Assembly (NCBI GenBank): GCA_019308145.1
Contig: JAFDIG010000014.1
Span: forward strand, 1-16,485
Direction of reading: 5' to 3'
DNA: 16,485 nt
DNA from: Deltaproteobacteria bacterium
GTDB lineage: Bacteria; Desulfobacterota; JAFDIG01
Shown: in pieces, positions 1 to 7,580 of the stretch
Layout of the letters: the number at the start of each line of letters is the position of its first letter
Position numbering within the stretch: the stretch's first letter is position 1
Notes under the pieces: generated by a model
Seen by the model: only the letters and a program-made list of their open reading frames with translations
The model's database searches: none
Told to the model about the DNA's origin: nothing
Position numbers and translations under genes: made by a program

Positions 1-389
1 TTTATCTTTTAACACTTAGAAATTTACAAACTAAAAAGTCTTCTCCAAAATCCATGGTAAATATAGCTATAATATCTCTTTTTACCTCTTTAATTATGGG
101 AATAGAAGCTTTTGTACAAAAAGAAACTTTTTTTATACCAGAATTTAAAACTTTAACTGCTCTTATTGCTTATGGGCTTTTTGGTCAGGTTTTTGGATGG
201 GTTTTAATCAGTAAAGGTCTTCCTAAAGTCGAGACCTCTCGGGCTGGACTTATCCTTCTTTTACAACCAACTTTAGCCTTTATATGGGATATTATCTTCT
301 TTTTAAGACCTACAACTCTTGTAGAAGTTATAGGAGCTATTATAGCTATGATCGCAATTTATATAGGCGCAATTAGTCAAAACAGATAA
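1..389 (+). CDS. EamA/DMT-family permease, C-terminal part (5'-truncated by window edge)
   Basis: This is probably the last third of a drug/metabolite transporter (DMT, EamA) inner-membrane permease. The frame is open from base 3 to the TAA at 387-389. The first ATG, at 54, has no SD and lies in a continuous reading frame, so it is most likely an internal Met and the true start is outside the window. From base 54 there are about four hydrophobic helices: 'IAIISLFTSLIMGIEAFV', 'LIAYGLFGQVFGWVLI', 'AGLILLLQPTLAFIWDIIFF' and 'VIGAIIAMIAIYIGAI'. The pattern of a Gly-rich helix, then 'LPKVETSRAGLILLLQPTLAF', then a last helix ending in a short polar tail is typical of the second EamA repeat. The substrate cannot be told. 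The gene converges on the ankyrin gene with 95 bp between their stops and no clear terminator. Confidence 0.72.
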   Translation, partial: YLLTLRNLQTKKSSPKSMVNIAIISLFTSLIMGIEAFVQKETFFIPEFKTLTALIAYGLFGQVFGWVLISKGLPKVETSRAGLILLLQPTLAFIWDIIFFLRPTTLVEVIGAIIAMIAIYIGAISQNR

Positions 390-484
390 CAAACTTTACA
401 ACTGTAATCTCACAGAAAATCTTCTTAAAATTATCTCTATTACTTTTTTATAAGAATACCCTTGTCAACATGCTAAAGGAATTT

Positions 485-1453
485 TTATTTATAATTTGCA
501 TCTTCAAGGAGCTGTACAACTGTGCTGTAACCTTTCTTCTTCGCTAAGGTTAATGCTGAATTCCCTTTATTATCTTTCAGTTTTGGATCAGCTCCTTTTG
601 AAAGCAAGAGTTTTACAATATCAATATGACCTTCTTCTGCTGCCCACATCAAAGCTGTCTCTCCCTGGTTATCTTTTACATTTATTTTAGCCCCACTGTT
701 AAGCAGAGATTTCACAATATCAATAGAACCTTCACCTGCTCCCAGCATCAATGCAGTTGCTCCATATTTTTTTTCTTTAACATTAACATTTGCTCCTTTT
801 GATAACAATAAATTTACAATTTCAAGATAACCATAATTTGTAGCCCACAAAAGTGGTGTTGCCCCATTTTTATTATCTTTAGCATTAACATCAGCTCCTT
901 TTGCCACTAAAGCCTTTACAACATTAGTATACCCCTTTAATGATGCTAAAATCAAAGCTGTTGCACCATCCTTTGCTTTTATGTTCAGATCAGCACCTTT
1001 TTTAAGAAGGAGTTTAACAATAGCAAAGTGTCCATATTCAGACGCTAACATTAATGGTGTTGCTCCATACATATCATCCTTGACATTTATTTCTGCTCCT
1101 TTATCAAGCAAAACCTTTACTATATCAATATCCCCTTTTGATACTGCCAACAGTAAGGGTGTTGCTCCATCTATTGCTTTAACATTTACATCTGCTCCAT
1201 TTTTTATCAGGGTTTTAAAAATATCAATGCGTCCTTCCCAAATCGCAAACATAATGGGTGTCCAACCATTTTCTGCTTTTGTATTTATATTAGCACCTTT
1301 TCTAAGTAACTCTTTTATATGATCAGCTTTTCCTGCCTTTACTATATCTATCAACTCTTTATTAATATCTGTTGAAAAAGCAGTAAAAGGAATTATTAAA
1401 AAAATTAATATCAATAACAAAATACCGTTTTTTTTATTCAGTTTAAGTTTCAT
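485..1453 (-). CDS. Exported ankyrin-repeat protein
   Basis: This 322-residue protein has an N-terminal signal peptide (Lys-rich start, hydrophobic core about residues 10-26, likely cleavage near the 'TAFS' segment) and otherwise consists of ankyrin repeats. About nine repeats are visible. The first, at about residues 30-60, is an N-cap, and the rest carry the pattern 'DGATPLLLAV..G..DIVK.LL.KGA.(I/V)NVK'. The last is shortened and ends in 'VVQLLEDANYK'. Some repeats have 33 residues, others 34. The ATG at 1451-1453 has an AAGGA SD about 7 nt upstream. Ankyrin solenoids bind proteins, and the signal peptide puts this one in the periplasm or outside the cell; no enzymatic domain is present. 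It lies 221 bp downstream of the phosphatase gene on the same strand, so it may be a separate transcription unit. Its partner is unknown. Confidence 0.9.
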   Translation of the reverse strand: MKLKLNKKNGILLLILIFLIIPFTAFSTDINKELIDIVKAGKADHIKELLRKGANINTKAENGWTPIMFAIWEGRIDIFKTLIKNGADVNVKAIDGATPLLLAVSKGDIDIVKVLLDKGAEINVKDDMYGATPLMLASEYGHFAIVKLLLKKGADLNIKAKDGATALILASLKGYTNVVKALVAKGADVNAKDNKNGATPLLWATNYGYLEIVNLLLSKGANVNVKEKKYGATALMLGAGEGSIDIVKSLLNSGAKINVKDNQGETALMWAAEEGHIDIVKLLLSKGADPKLKDNKGNSALTLAKKKGYSTVVQLLEDANYK

Positions 1454-1561
1454 AAAAATTTCCTTCTTAATAATTTTTTTTTCACTTTATCACATCTCTA
1501 TTTATCTTTATAGAAATTTAATTCTCATTTTTTAACCATTAATATTTAATTAAAGCAACAA

Positions 1562-1590
1562 ATAATAAATATTTAGTTCAATAACTTCAA
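1562..1590 (-). promoter_or_regulatory. Candidate sigma70-type promoter for the ankyrin gene
   Basis: Read on the minus strand, TTGAAG (1585-1590) is followed 17 nt later by TATTAT (1562-1567), which has one mismatch to TATAAT. It lies in the 221-bp gap (1454-1674) before the ankyrin gene and would give a leader of about 100 nt. In such AT-rich DNA, matches of this quality arise by chance. The rest of the gap holds only AT-rich sequence and a small AAAGCTTT palindrome; I see no terminator hairpin. Confidence 0.33.
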
Positions 1591-1674
1591 ATGGTTAGTT
1601 TGGTAAATGTTAGGTTATAAAAGCTTTATATGATTTAACTAAAGATCTCAGCTTTTACACTTTTTATTTAAAAT

Positions 1675-3597
1675 TCAATCTTTAGCACCGTTAAATTTGA
1701 GAACCAGCATAGTAATATCATCTGCTTGAGGTACTCCATGAGAAAAATTCTTTATTTTTTCCATTATCCCAACAACCAATTCATAAGGGGAGCTATTAGA
1801 CATTGTAATCACTGCATCTTTTAAACCATCCTCTGAAAAGAGTTCTTTTTTATCATTTATAGCTTCAGTAACACCATCAGTATATATAAAAATAGAATCA
1901 CCTACTTTTAAATCAATCCTTTCTGTTTTATATGTTATATCTGCCATTGCGCCAACTGCTATTCCTCCTTTAAGGTTGAGGAACATTACATCTCTGCCTT
2001 GTCTGATAATTAAAGGAGGATTATGTCCACCATTTGCATATAATAGTTCTCCTGTCTTTGTATTCAAAATAGATAAAAAGATTGTTACAAACATACAGGA
2101 ATCATTATCTTTAGAAAGTTCATTATTTAATTCTGTTAATATTTCTCCAGGAGTAATACCTTTTCTTGCAATTACTTTTAGAAGTGTATGAGTCATAGCC
2201 ATAAACAGAGATGCTGGCACTCCTTTACCTGATACATCACCAACAGCAAAACAAAAATGATCATGATCTATAAAATAAAAATCATATAGATCCCCTCCTA
2301 CCTCCCTTGCAGGCTCAACAGTAGCATATATATCGAATTCTGATCTATCAGGAAATGGAGGAAATAGACGGGGAAGAATACCCATCTGAATATCATGTGC
2401 TATCTTGAGTTCACTTTCGATCCTTTCTTTTTCTGCTATGGCTTTTGTTAAATCCTTGATATATTGTTTTAAAGAATTTTTCATATAATTAAAGGAATCA
2501 GTCAGCTTACCAACTTCATCCTTTGATTTAATAGGAGGGATTTCAATATCCAAATTTCCTGTGGCAATATCTTGAGCTAACCTTGACAATCTTCTTAAAG
2601 GACTGGTTATTGAGCTTGCAATCAATACAATAAGTAAAAATATTACAATAAAACCAACGAATGCAATAAAAAGAACTTTGTGATTAAGATGAGTTATATC
2701 TGCCATCAACTCTTTTTGAGGGAAAAGAACACCTAATGACCACCCATTTGAAGAAAGAGGTGAAAAAACCATCCAGCACATCTTACCTGTATGAATACTT
2801 CTAAATGGAACAAATCCTGTCTTCCCTTGTATCATATCCCTTCCTATCTTCCTAAGGAGCTTATCACCTTTTTCCTCTGCTACAGAAAATATTGTCTCAT
2901 TCATTATAAGCTTTGGATTAGGATGTGTAATAAATGTTCCATTTTTAGATATCAAAAATCCATATCCGCTTTGCTCTATCTTTATTGAAGCAACTATCTT
3001 TTGAAGCCAAGAGAGAGAAATATCTACAGCAATCACACCCATAAATCTTCTTTTCCCATTAATAACCTTATAAAAAGGATATGAATAAGTTGACATTACT
3101 ATCCCACCAGCTTTTCCAAAATATGGTTCACTCCAAACAGGACGATTGAGTTCCTTTGGAATTTGATACCAGTCAGAGTAAAAATAATTATAAGGCACAT
3201 ATTTGAATTCTATTTTTCCTTTTTTCTTATAGAAATATGGGGCAAAGTATAAAGAATTTATGCTATATGCGTATGGCTCAAAAGCAATTGCTGCACCATA
3301 AATCTCAGGATTATTTTCTGTAACCAAACGCAAAAGTTTCATTAATTCTGGTTCCATATAAATAGAAGACTCCATAAAATAGGAAAGATTTTGGGGGATC
3401 TTTTCAACTGAGTAGAGTACCATGTCAATCTTATTAACTGTAGCATAAGCAAGATTTTTTGCATTTTTTTCTATATTTTTGATAATAATTTTACGAGAGA
3501 AAAGATAATTATATGCAAAGATAATGGAAAAGATAATTGTTATACCTGTAAGGATGAAAAGAGATAGTTTAAAGGCAATTCCTTTATTTAGGATCAT
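1675..3597 (-). CDS. Sensor phosphatase: dCache-HAMP-SpoIIE/RsbU PP2C domain
   Basis: This membrane-anchored serine phosphatase would dephosphorylate a STAS anti-sigma antagonist in response to an external signal. Domains, numbered from the ATG at 3597: TM helix about 9-33; extracytoplasmic double-Cache domain about 38-300, with the 'GVIAVDISLSWL' and 'GYGFLISKNGTFITHP' signatures; TM helix about 306-329; HAMP about 330-383; a charged helical linker; and the phosphatase domain about 405-638. The metal-binding acid motifs are intact: GGDLYDF (434-440), GDVSGKG (453-459), YTDG (572-575) and DDIT (626-629). GGHNPP is at 523-528. A TTG two codons upstream (3603) could also serve as start. With either start, the gene overlaps the end of the upstream binding-protein gene (14 or 20 bp), so translation is probably coupled. 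It is the last gene of the minus-strand block. Its likely substrate is the STAS protein at 5060-5392. Confidence 0.93.
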   Translation of the reverse strand: MILNKGIAFKLSLFILTGITIIFSIIFAYNYLFSRKIIIKNIEKNAKNLAYATVNKIDMVLYSVEKIPQNLSYFMESSIYMEPELMKLLRLVTENNPEIYGAAIAFEPYAYSINSLYFAPYFYKKKGKIEFKYVPYNYFYSDWYQIPKELNRPVWSEPYFGKAGGIVMSTYSYPFYKVINGKRRFMGVIAVDISLSWLQKIVASIKIEQSGYGFLISKNGTFITHPNPKLIMNETIFSVAEEKGDKLLRKIGRDMIQGKTGFVPFRSIHTGKMCWMVFSPLSSNGWSLGVLFPQKELMADITHLNHKVLFIAFVGFIVIFLLIVLIASSITSPLRRLSRLAQDIATGNLDIEIPPIKSKDEVGKLTDSFNYMKNSLKQYIKDLTKAIAEKERIESELKIAHDIQMGILPRLFPPFPDRSEFDIYATVEPAREVGGDLYDFYFIDHDHFCFAVGDVSGKGVPASLFMAMTHTLLKVIARKGITPGEILTELNNELSKDNDSCMFVTIFLSILNTKTGELLYANGGHNPPLIIRQGRDVMFLNLKGGIAVGAMADITYKTERIDLKVGDSIFIYTDGVTEAINDKKELFSEDGLKDAVITMSNSSPYELVVGIMEKIKNFSHGVPQADDITMLVLKFNGAKD

Positions 3598-4579
3598 GGT
3601 CAATACATTCTTTATAGAAAGAGGAAAAATCTGGGATTCTTTTTATTAATCTCTCTTCTTTAAGAATATTTGCAACCCTATTATAATCTTCAACCATAAG
3701 CTTCCCCATAGGGATTTGAGCATCTTTTGGCATGATAATATCTTTCATTCTATCAAGCATCCATTTTTGATGAGCCATATTCGCAGGGATATGTTCCTTT
3801 GATAAAGCTTTCATCACAACTGATAACGCCTCTTTAGGATGAGAAAAAGCATACTTCCATCCCTCAATAGATGCTTTTACAAAGGATCTTGATAAATTAG
3901 GGTCTTTTTTATAAAAATCTTCAAGTGTATATATGCCATCTTCAGGAAAGTTAAGTCCATATTTTGAAAAGAAAAAGGTACTTAGTTCATCGGGATTGAT
4001 ACCAGAATTTAGGATAGTATGATATTCATTATACCACATAGCAGAGGCAACATCTACACCATCTCTTAAGAAAAGATTTACTGAATATGATTGATGTACA
4101 ACCTTTACTTTAAGATTGAATTTTTTAAAAAATGCTCGTGGTTGAATCTGAAAAACTGAATCCCAGAGCCCTACCTTTTTACCATTAATATCATATGGTG
4201 TTAAAATTCCCTTTGATTTTTTTGCTACAAACATAAGAGCTGAACGCTGAACGATTTGTGCAATATTGATAAGCTTAATACCCCGAGATCTCAACTGTAT
4301 GCCACTTGCAAGCCATAATGTAACAAAATCAGCCTTGTGATTTTTTAGAAAATCAGATGATTGTCGGCCAGGTCCTCCTGGTATTATTGTAAGATCAATA
4401 CCATATTTTTTGTATATACCTTTTTCATAGGCAATATAGTATCCTGCAAATTGGGCTTGAGGAACCCATTGTGGTAAAAAGGAGGCTTTCTTTAAATGAG
4501 CTGCAAAACAAAAAAGATCAAAAAGAAAAAAGGTTAAAATGATAACAACAAGGCAGATTAATATTTTCCCTTTTGCCAT
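3584..4579 (-). CDS. NMT1/THI5-like periplasmic substrate-binding protein
   Basis: This 331-residue protein resembles binding proteins of the SsuA/THI5/NMT1 group, which bind pyrimidines, sulfonates, nitrate and similar small molecules. Residues 1-27 form a signal peptide (basic start, long hydrophobic stretch, 'CFAA' near the cleavage site). No proper lipobox surrounds Cys24, so it is probably soluble. The family signature follows directly: 'FLPQWVPQAQFAGYYIAYEKG' spans about 34-54, then 'GIYKKYGIDLTIIPGGPG' to about 71. That resembles the Gly-rich ligand-contact region of THI5-like proteins. The ATG at 4577-4579 has an AGGT-type SD. The gene lies 13 bp after the anti-sigma kinase and overlaps the phosphatase start. 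No permease or ATPase gene is in the window. I infer that it senses a ligand for the dCache phosphatase rather than feeding a transporter, though distant ABC partners are possible. Confidence 0.88.
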   Translation of the reverse strand: MAKGKILICLVVIILTFFLFDLFCFAAHLKKASFLPQWVPQAQFAGYYIAYEKGIYKKYGIDLTIIPGGPGRQSSDFLKNHKADFVTLWLASGIQLRSRGIKLINIAQIVQRSALMFVAKKSKGILTPYDINGKKVGLWDSVFQIQPRAFFKKFNLKVKVVHQSYSVNLFLRDGVDVASAMWYNEYHTILNSGINPDELSTFFFSKYGLNFPEDGIYTLEDFYKKDPNLSRSFVKASIEGWKYAFSHPKEALSVVMKALSKEHIPANMAHQKWMLDRMKDIIMPKDAQIPMGKLMVEDYNRVANILKEERLIKRIPDFSSFYKECIDHDPK

Positions 4580-4592
4580 TTAACTACCTAAA

Positions 4593-5006
4593 TTATTTAT
4601 AAAATAGAAAAATCAAATGGTTTTTATCTTTTTCCCTCTTGTAATTTATCTTATCAACCATCTTTTTTATCAAATGGATCCCTAAACCACCAACATTTCG
4701 ATTTAAAATAGAACTATTTAGATCAGGCTCTGAAACGGAATTCATGTCAAAAGGTATACCATTATCAATAATCTCTATCACCAATATGTTATTATCTTGC
4801 ATTTGGCATCTAAGTTCTATATCACCGATATCATTAGGATAAGCATATTTAGATATATTTACCAGAGCTTCTTCAGTAGCAAGTTCTATCTCTTTTATCC
4901 TTTCATCTGAAAATTGATTTTGTTTTGCATAATCAGAAACAAAATCAATAAACCGCCTTAAATTTTCTATCTTAGCTGGTAATTTTATTTTTAAGCCTAA
5001 ATCCAT
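4593..5006 (-). CDS. RsbW/SpoIIAB-like anti-sigma serine kinase (HATPase_c)
   Basis: This 137-residue GHKL-fold protein is of usual RsbW length. Its ATP-binding motifs are intact: the N box 'ELATEEALVN' (residues 41-50, with Glu45/46 and Asn50), the G1 box 'DNGIPFD' (81-87), and the G2 box 'VGGLGIHLIKKMVD' (about 105-118). In this family the protein binds an effector, often a sigma factor, and phosphorylates its STAS antagonist when ATP is bound. The ATG at 5004-5006 has only a weak GGA upstream. It lies 53 bp after the STAS gene and 13 bp before the binding-protein gene, so the kinase and its antagonist are adjacent in the usual order. No sigma factor gene is nearby, so its effector is unknown. 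Confidence 0.93.
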   Translation of the reverse strand: MDLGLKIKLPAKIENLRRFIDFVSDYAKQNQFSDERIKEIELATEEALVNISKYAYPNDIGDIELRCQMQDNNILVIEIIDNGIPFDMNSVSEPDLNSSILNRNVGGLGIHLIKKMVDKINYKREKDKNHLIFLFYK

Positions 5007-5059
5007 TTAATTTTCCACAAAAACATTATTGAAATTAAAAAAAATTATCATAAATAAAT

Positions 5060-5392
5060 TTAAATATTCTCAAGTGCTGCATTAACCGTTTCATAAATAG
5101 GAAGAATGGAACTAAAGCCTGCAATATCAAAAACCTTTTTTACATTATCTTTAAGAGAAGAGATAAGTAAATGACCCTCTTGTTTCTTCAATTTTTTACT
5201 ACTAGAAAGTATAGCCCTTAAACCCGCACTACTTATATAATCAACTTTCTCAAAATCTATGATGAAAAATTTCTCCCCAGCTTCTATTAACTCGTCTATT
5301 TTCTTTTCAAATTCTGGAGATGAAAGCGCATCCATCCTGCCTTTAACTGATACAATACAAGTATTATCTTTTTTTATGGTTTCTATCTCCAT
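5060..5392 (-). CDS. STAS-domain anti-sigma factor antagonist (RsbV/SpoIIAA-like)
   Basis: This cytosolic single-domain STAS protein has 110 residues. The segment 'VDYISSAGLRAIL' (about 50-62) carries the phosphorylatable serine, most likely Ser55, in the position of the conserved Ser of RsbV and SpoIIAA. In the partner-switch model its unphosphorylated form captures the kinase at 4593-5006 and the phosphatase at 1675-3597 regenerates that form. I chose the ATG at 5390-5392 because a GGAGG lies exactly 5 nt upstream. A TTG at 5410 and an ATG at 5404 are also in frame but have no comparable site, and the GGAGG lies inside the extension they would encode. It follows the GNAT gene by 67 bp of very AT-rich DNA, so an extra internal promoter is possible. 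Confidence 0.93.
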   Translation of the reverse strand: MEIETIKKDNTCIVSVKGRMDALSSPEFEKKIDELIEAGEKFFIIDFEKVDYISSAGLRAILSSSKKLKKQEGHLLISSLKDNVKKVFDIAGFSSILPIYETVNAALENI

Positions 5393-5397
5393 ATTAG

Positions 5398-5402
5398 CCT
5401 CC
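5398..5402 (-). promoter_or_regulatory. Ribosome binding site deciding the STAS start
   Basis: GGAGG on the minus strand, 5 nt before the ATG at 5390-5392. It rules against the longer reading from the upstream TTG. Confidence 0.8.
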
Positions 5403-5459
5403 ATACACAAACCTTAAATTATTTTAAAAAAATATATAAAAAAACCTTATAAGAATATC

Positions 5460-6491
5460 TTATGGATGGTTTTGCATCCAATCCTCTTTCGCAAATTTCA
5501 TAATCTCTTTTGAGCGATCCGTATATAAATTAATGCCTTCCCAATTTGGTTTGCCCAAAACTTTTTGCATCAAGATACCATCTTCATCAAACCAGCGTGG
5601 CAAAATACCTCCCAAAAAGTAACCAAAATTCCGTAGAATATCAACCGCCTCTCCAACCCAAGCTAAAGATAGTTTTAGCCAAACTTGAATAATAATGATA
5701 CCCTTTTCTTTTAGTTCTCTCTCAACTTCCATGATAACTGAACCAAAATCAGCTCCTATCTCAATAACAGACAATCTTGCAACTTGTGCAAAATCAAATA
5801 ACTGCTTTTCGATTTTAGTACTCAAATGAGATGGTATCTCTTTATCAGAAATCATGATTATACGATCATCATTCAAGATATCATAAAGAAAGGATAATTG
5901 GCGATAATATCTTTTTGGTAGGTATACCTTATGAGGTTTAGATATAATGCAATAAAAATAGAATAAAGAACTTACTCTACCAGATGCACTTTTTTCCTTT
6001 TCATAAGTTGATGCAGGCATTAGGTCAACTTCAATAGCTTGAGGCACCCAACCAAGCTTTTCAACAAGCCTTTGCATATAAACATGGTTACAAACTGCTT
6101 CACCATAAATTGCTTCAATCCCGAATCTTTTTGCAACTTCATTCTGCCCATGAGCAACTAAGGCAAAACCAATACCTTTGCCACCACGATAAGCAGGGTG
6201 AACCAGCCCAGAACCTGATTCATAAATATTTTTGTAAGGTGCACTGTTAAAAAGTGCATTATGACCTACTATATCACCCTTTGGTGTTCTTGCAACACTT
6301 GAGATAACACTGCCTTTTCTATTCGCTTCTATCAACTCATCAGGATTAAGATACATGCTAATAGGATAGGCATTACCATAAACAAATTTAAAAAGATTTA
6401 CCACTCCTTTTGCATCAGAGGGTTTAAAAAAATCTATTTCTACTTTTTGCCCTGGTTCAATATCTGATATCTTATCGTTTTCTTGCTTCAT
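5460..6491 (-). CDS. GNAT-family acetyltransferase with extra C-terminal domain
   Basis: This cytosolic protein has an N-terminal GNAT fold (about residues 18-160) and a C-terminal domain of about 170 residues. The acetyl-CoA loop is recognisable as 'HPAYRGGKGIGFALV' (about 98-112), matching the R/Q-x-x-G-x-G/A motif, and 'EAVCNHVYMQRLVEKLGWV' resembles the last GNAT strand region. The C-terminal end ('ILRNFGYFLGGILPRWFDED..LMQKVLG') is similar in pattern to the C-terminus of the protein at 13589-14920, so the two are probably related. The second of two tandem ATGs (6489-6491) is preferred because GGAGG ends 4 nt before it; the first (6494) would be only 1 nt away. It starts 9 bp after the SGNH hydrolase stop. 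The acetyl acceptor is unknown: a metabolite, a surface glycan precursor or a switch protein are all possible. Confidence 0.85.
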   Translation of the reverse strand: MKQENDKISDIEPGQKVEIDFFKPSDAKGVVNLFKFVYGNAYPISMYLNPDELIEANRKGSVISSVARTPKGDIVGHNALFNSAPYKNIYESGSGLVHPAYRGGKGIGFALVAHGQNEVAKRFGIEAIYGEAVCNHVYMQRLVEKLGWVPQAIEVDLMPASTYEKEKSASGRVSSLFYFYCIISKPHKVYLPKRYYRQLSFLYDILNDDRIIMISDKEIPSHLSTKIEKQLFDFAQVARLSVIEIGADFGSVIMEVERELKEKGIIIIQVWLKLSLAWVGEAVDILRNFGYFLGGILPRWFDEDGILMQKVLGKPNWEGINLYTDRSKEIMKFAKEDWMQNHP

Positions 6492-6500
6492 CATACCTCC

Positions 6501-7580
6501 TTATTTTATATCCCACCATCCAAGTTTATTAATCTCATTATAAATGGTTTTAGCAACAAGATCCATCCCCCTCTCATTAAAATGTACTAAATCAATAAAA
6601 AGCTCGAACCGTTTTGGATGATTATGAAAAATTTCATTTAGATCTATATAAGGTATTTGAAGCTCTTTACTCAATTTATCCCTTAGGAAGTCAAAAAATT
6701 TATAATCATAAATAGCTTTACCTTTAATAAATGATTCCCAATTTGCCTGAATAGTAGATAAACGTCTCTTGTCTAAAGAAGAAAGATTTAGATCATATGC
6801 AACTGCATAATTGATAATAACAATGTGTGCCCCTATATTATGTCCTATTTCTACTATTTTTTTATAACTCTCACCTATTGCTTCAATACATCTATCCCAC
6901 TGAAACTGATCATCCAAATGTGGAAAAGGCTTTCGTTCTGTCATTGATCTTCTAATAAAGAAATATAAGCAGAAATTTGCCAAGATCTTATTCCACCAAG
7001 GACTTTTCCTTTCAAGTGCCATAATAAATTCCCATGGCCATGGTTCTCCTGGTTTCCATTTAGAGCCAAACATCCATGCCTGAGATACATCATTTCCTCC
7101 TATCTCAATTAAAAGTATCCGAGGTTTTGCATCTTTTAAGCTATTTTCAAATAGATAATGGTGTTGAAAAGTGTTGTATGTAGGATTTCCAGCATTTAAA
7201 ACCTCCCAATTTCCATACCCATAATTTTTTAATATCTTTTCAAGTTTAATTGACCATAAATGCTTTTCTTTTTTTAATTTTGCCCCGAAAAAATTTGACT
7301 CCCCGATTACCATAATACGATTTTTTTCACCATCAGGAGCTGGTTCTGGTCCCCGACAATAAAAGCGGTTTATATTAACTTTAGGAGACTTAAATCCTTT
7401 CTTAAATCGATAATAAAGGGGAGGGGGAACTTTTTCTATAAAACTTCTATATGGATATTCACCAATCACTTTTGAATGAAATGGCAAACGAAAATGTAAT
7501 CGATGATATATCCTTGCACATATTTCTAACAAAATCGCAATACCAATAATAGCTAAACACAACCACAATATCAGTTGCAT
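6501..7580 (-). CDS. Membrane-anchored SGNH/GDSL-type hydrolase
   Basis: This 359-residue protein has an N-terminal membrane anchor (about residues 3-21) followed by an SGNH hydrolase domain. Block I is 'VIGESNFFG' (91-99, GES instead of GDS, nucleophile Ser95). The block II glycine is in 'NAGNPTY' (129-135), block III is 'IEIGGNDVS' (158-166) and block V is 'DLVHFNERG' (330-338, Asp330 and His333). All catalytic residues appear present, so it should be an active esterase or acyl-transfer enzyme. The anchor orientation suggests the domain faces the periplasm. The start ATG overlaps the MFS stop in a TAATG junction and has GGAGG 5 nt upstream. With a GNAT protein next to it, acylation and deacylation of a shared substrate is an inference only. 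Confidence 0.88.
   Translation of the reverse strand: MQLILWLCLAIIGIAILLEICARIYHRLHFRLPFHSKVIGEYPYRSFIEKVPPPLYYRFKKGFKSPKVNINRFYCRGPEPAPDGEKNRIMVIGESNFFGAKLKKEKHLWSIKLEKILKNYGYGNWEVLNAGNPTYNTFQHHYLFENSLKDAKPRILLIEIGGNDVSQAWMFGSKWKPGEPWPWEFIMALERKSPWWNKILANFCLYFFIRRSMTERKPFPHLDDQFQWDRCIEAIGESYKKIVEIGHNIGAHIVIINYAVAYDLNLSSLDKRRLSTIQANWESFIKGKAIYDYKFFDFLRDKLSKELQIPYIDLNEIFHNHPKRFELFIDLVHFNERGMDLVAKTIYNEINKLGWWDIK

Noticed and set aside
54..389. ATG at 54 as the start of a complete 111-residue gene
   Set aside because: The frame is open to the window edge, no SD precedes this ATG, and the protein looks like the second half of an EamA permease.
981..1322. Plus-strand open frame inside the ankyrin gene
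   Set aside because: It is antisense to a well-supported repeat protein, has no SD or family features, and its length comes from the repeated sequence.
1616..1630. AAAGCTTT palindrome after the phosphatase gene as the operon terminator
   Set aside because: The loopless palindrome is short, breaks after eight bases, and has no following U-run; I cannot place the operon's terminator.
4501..4520. Lipoprotein signal at Cys24 of the binding protein
   Set aside because: The residues before the Cys (Asp-Leu-Phe) do not make a lipobox, so a normal signal peptide is more likely.
5446..5453. CTTATAAG followed by a T-run on the minus strand as a terminator inside the block
   Set aside because: The palindrome has no loop bases and only A/T-rich pairing, so a stable hairpin is unlikely.
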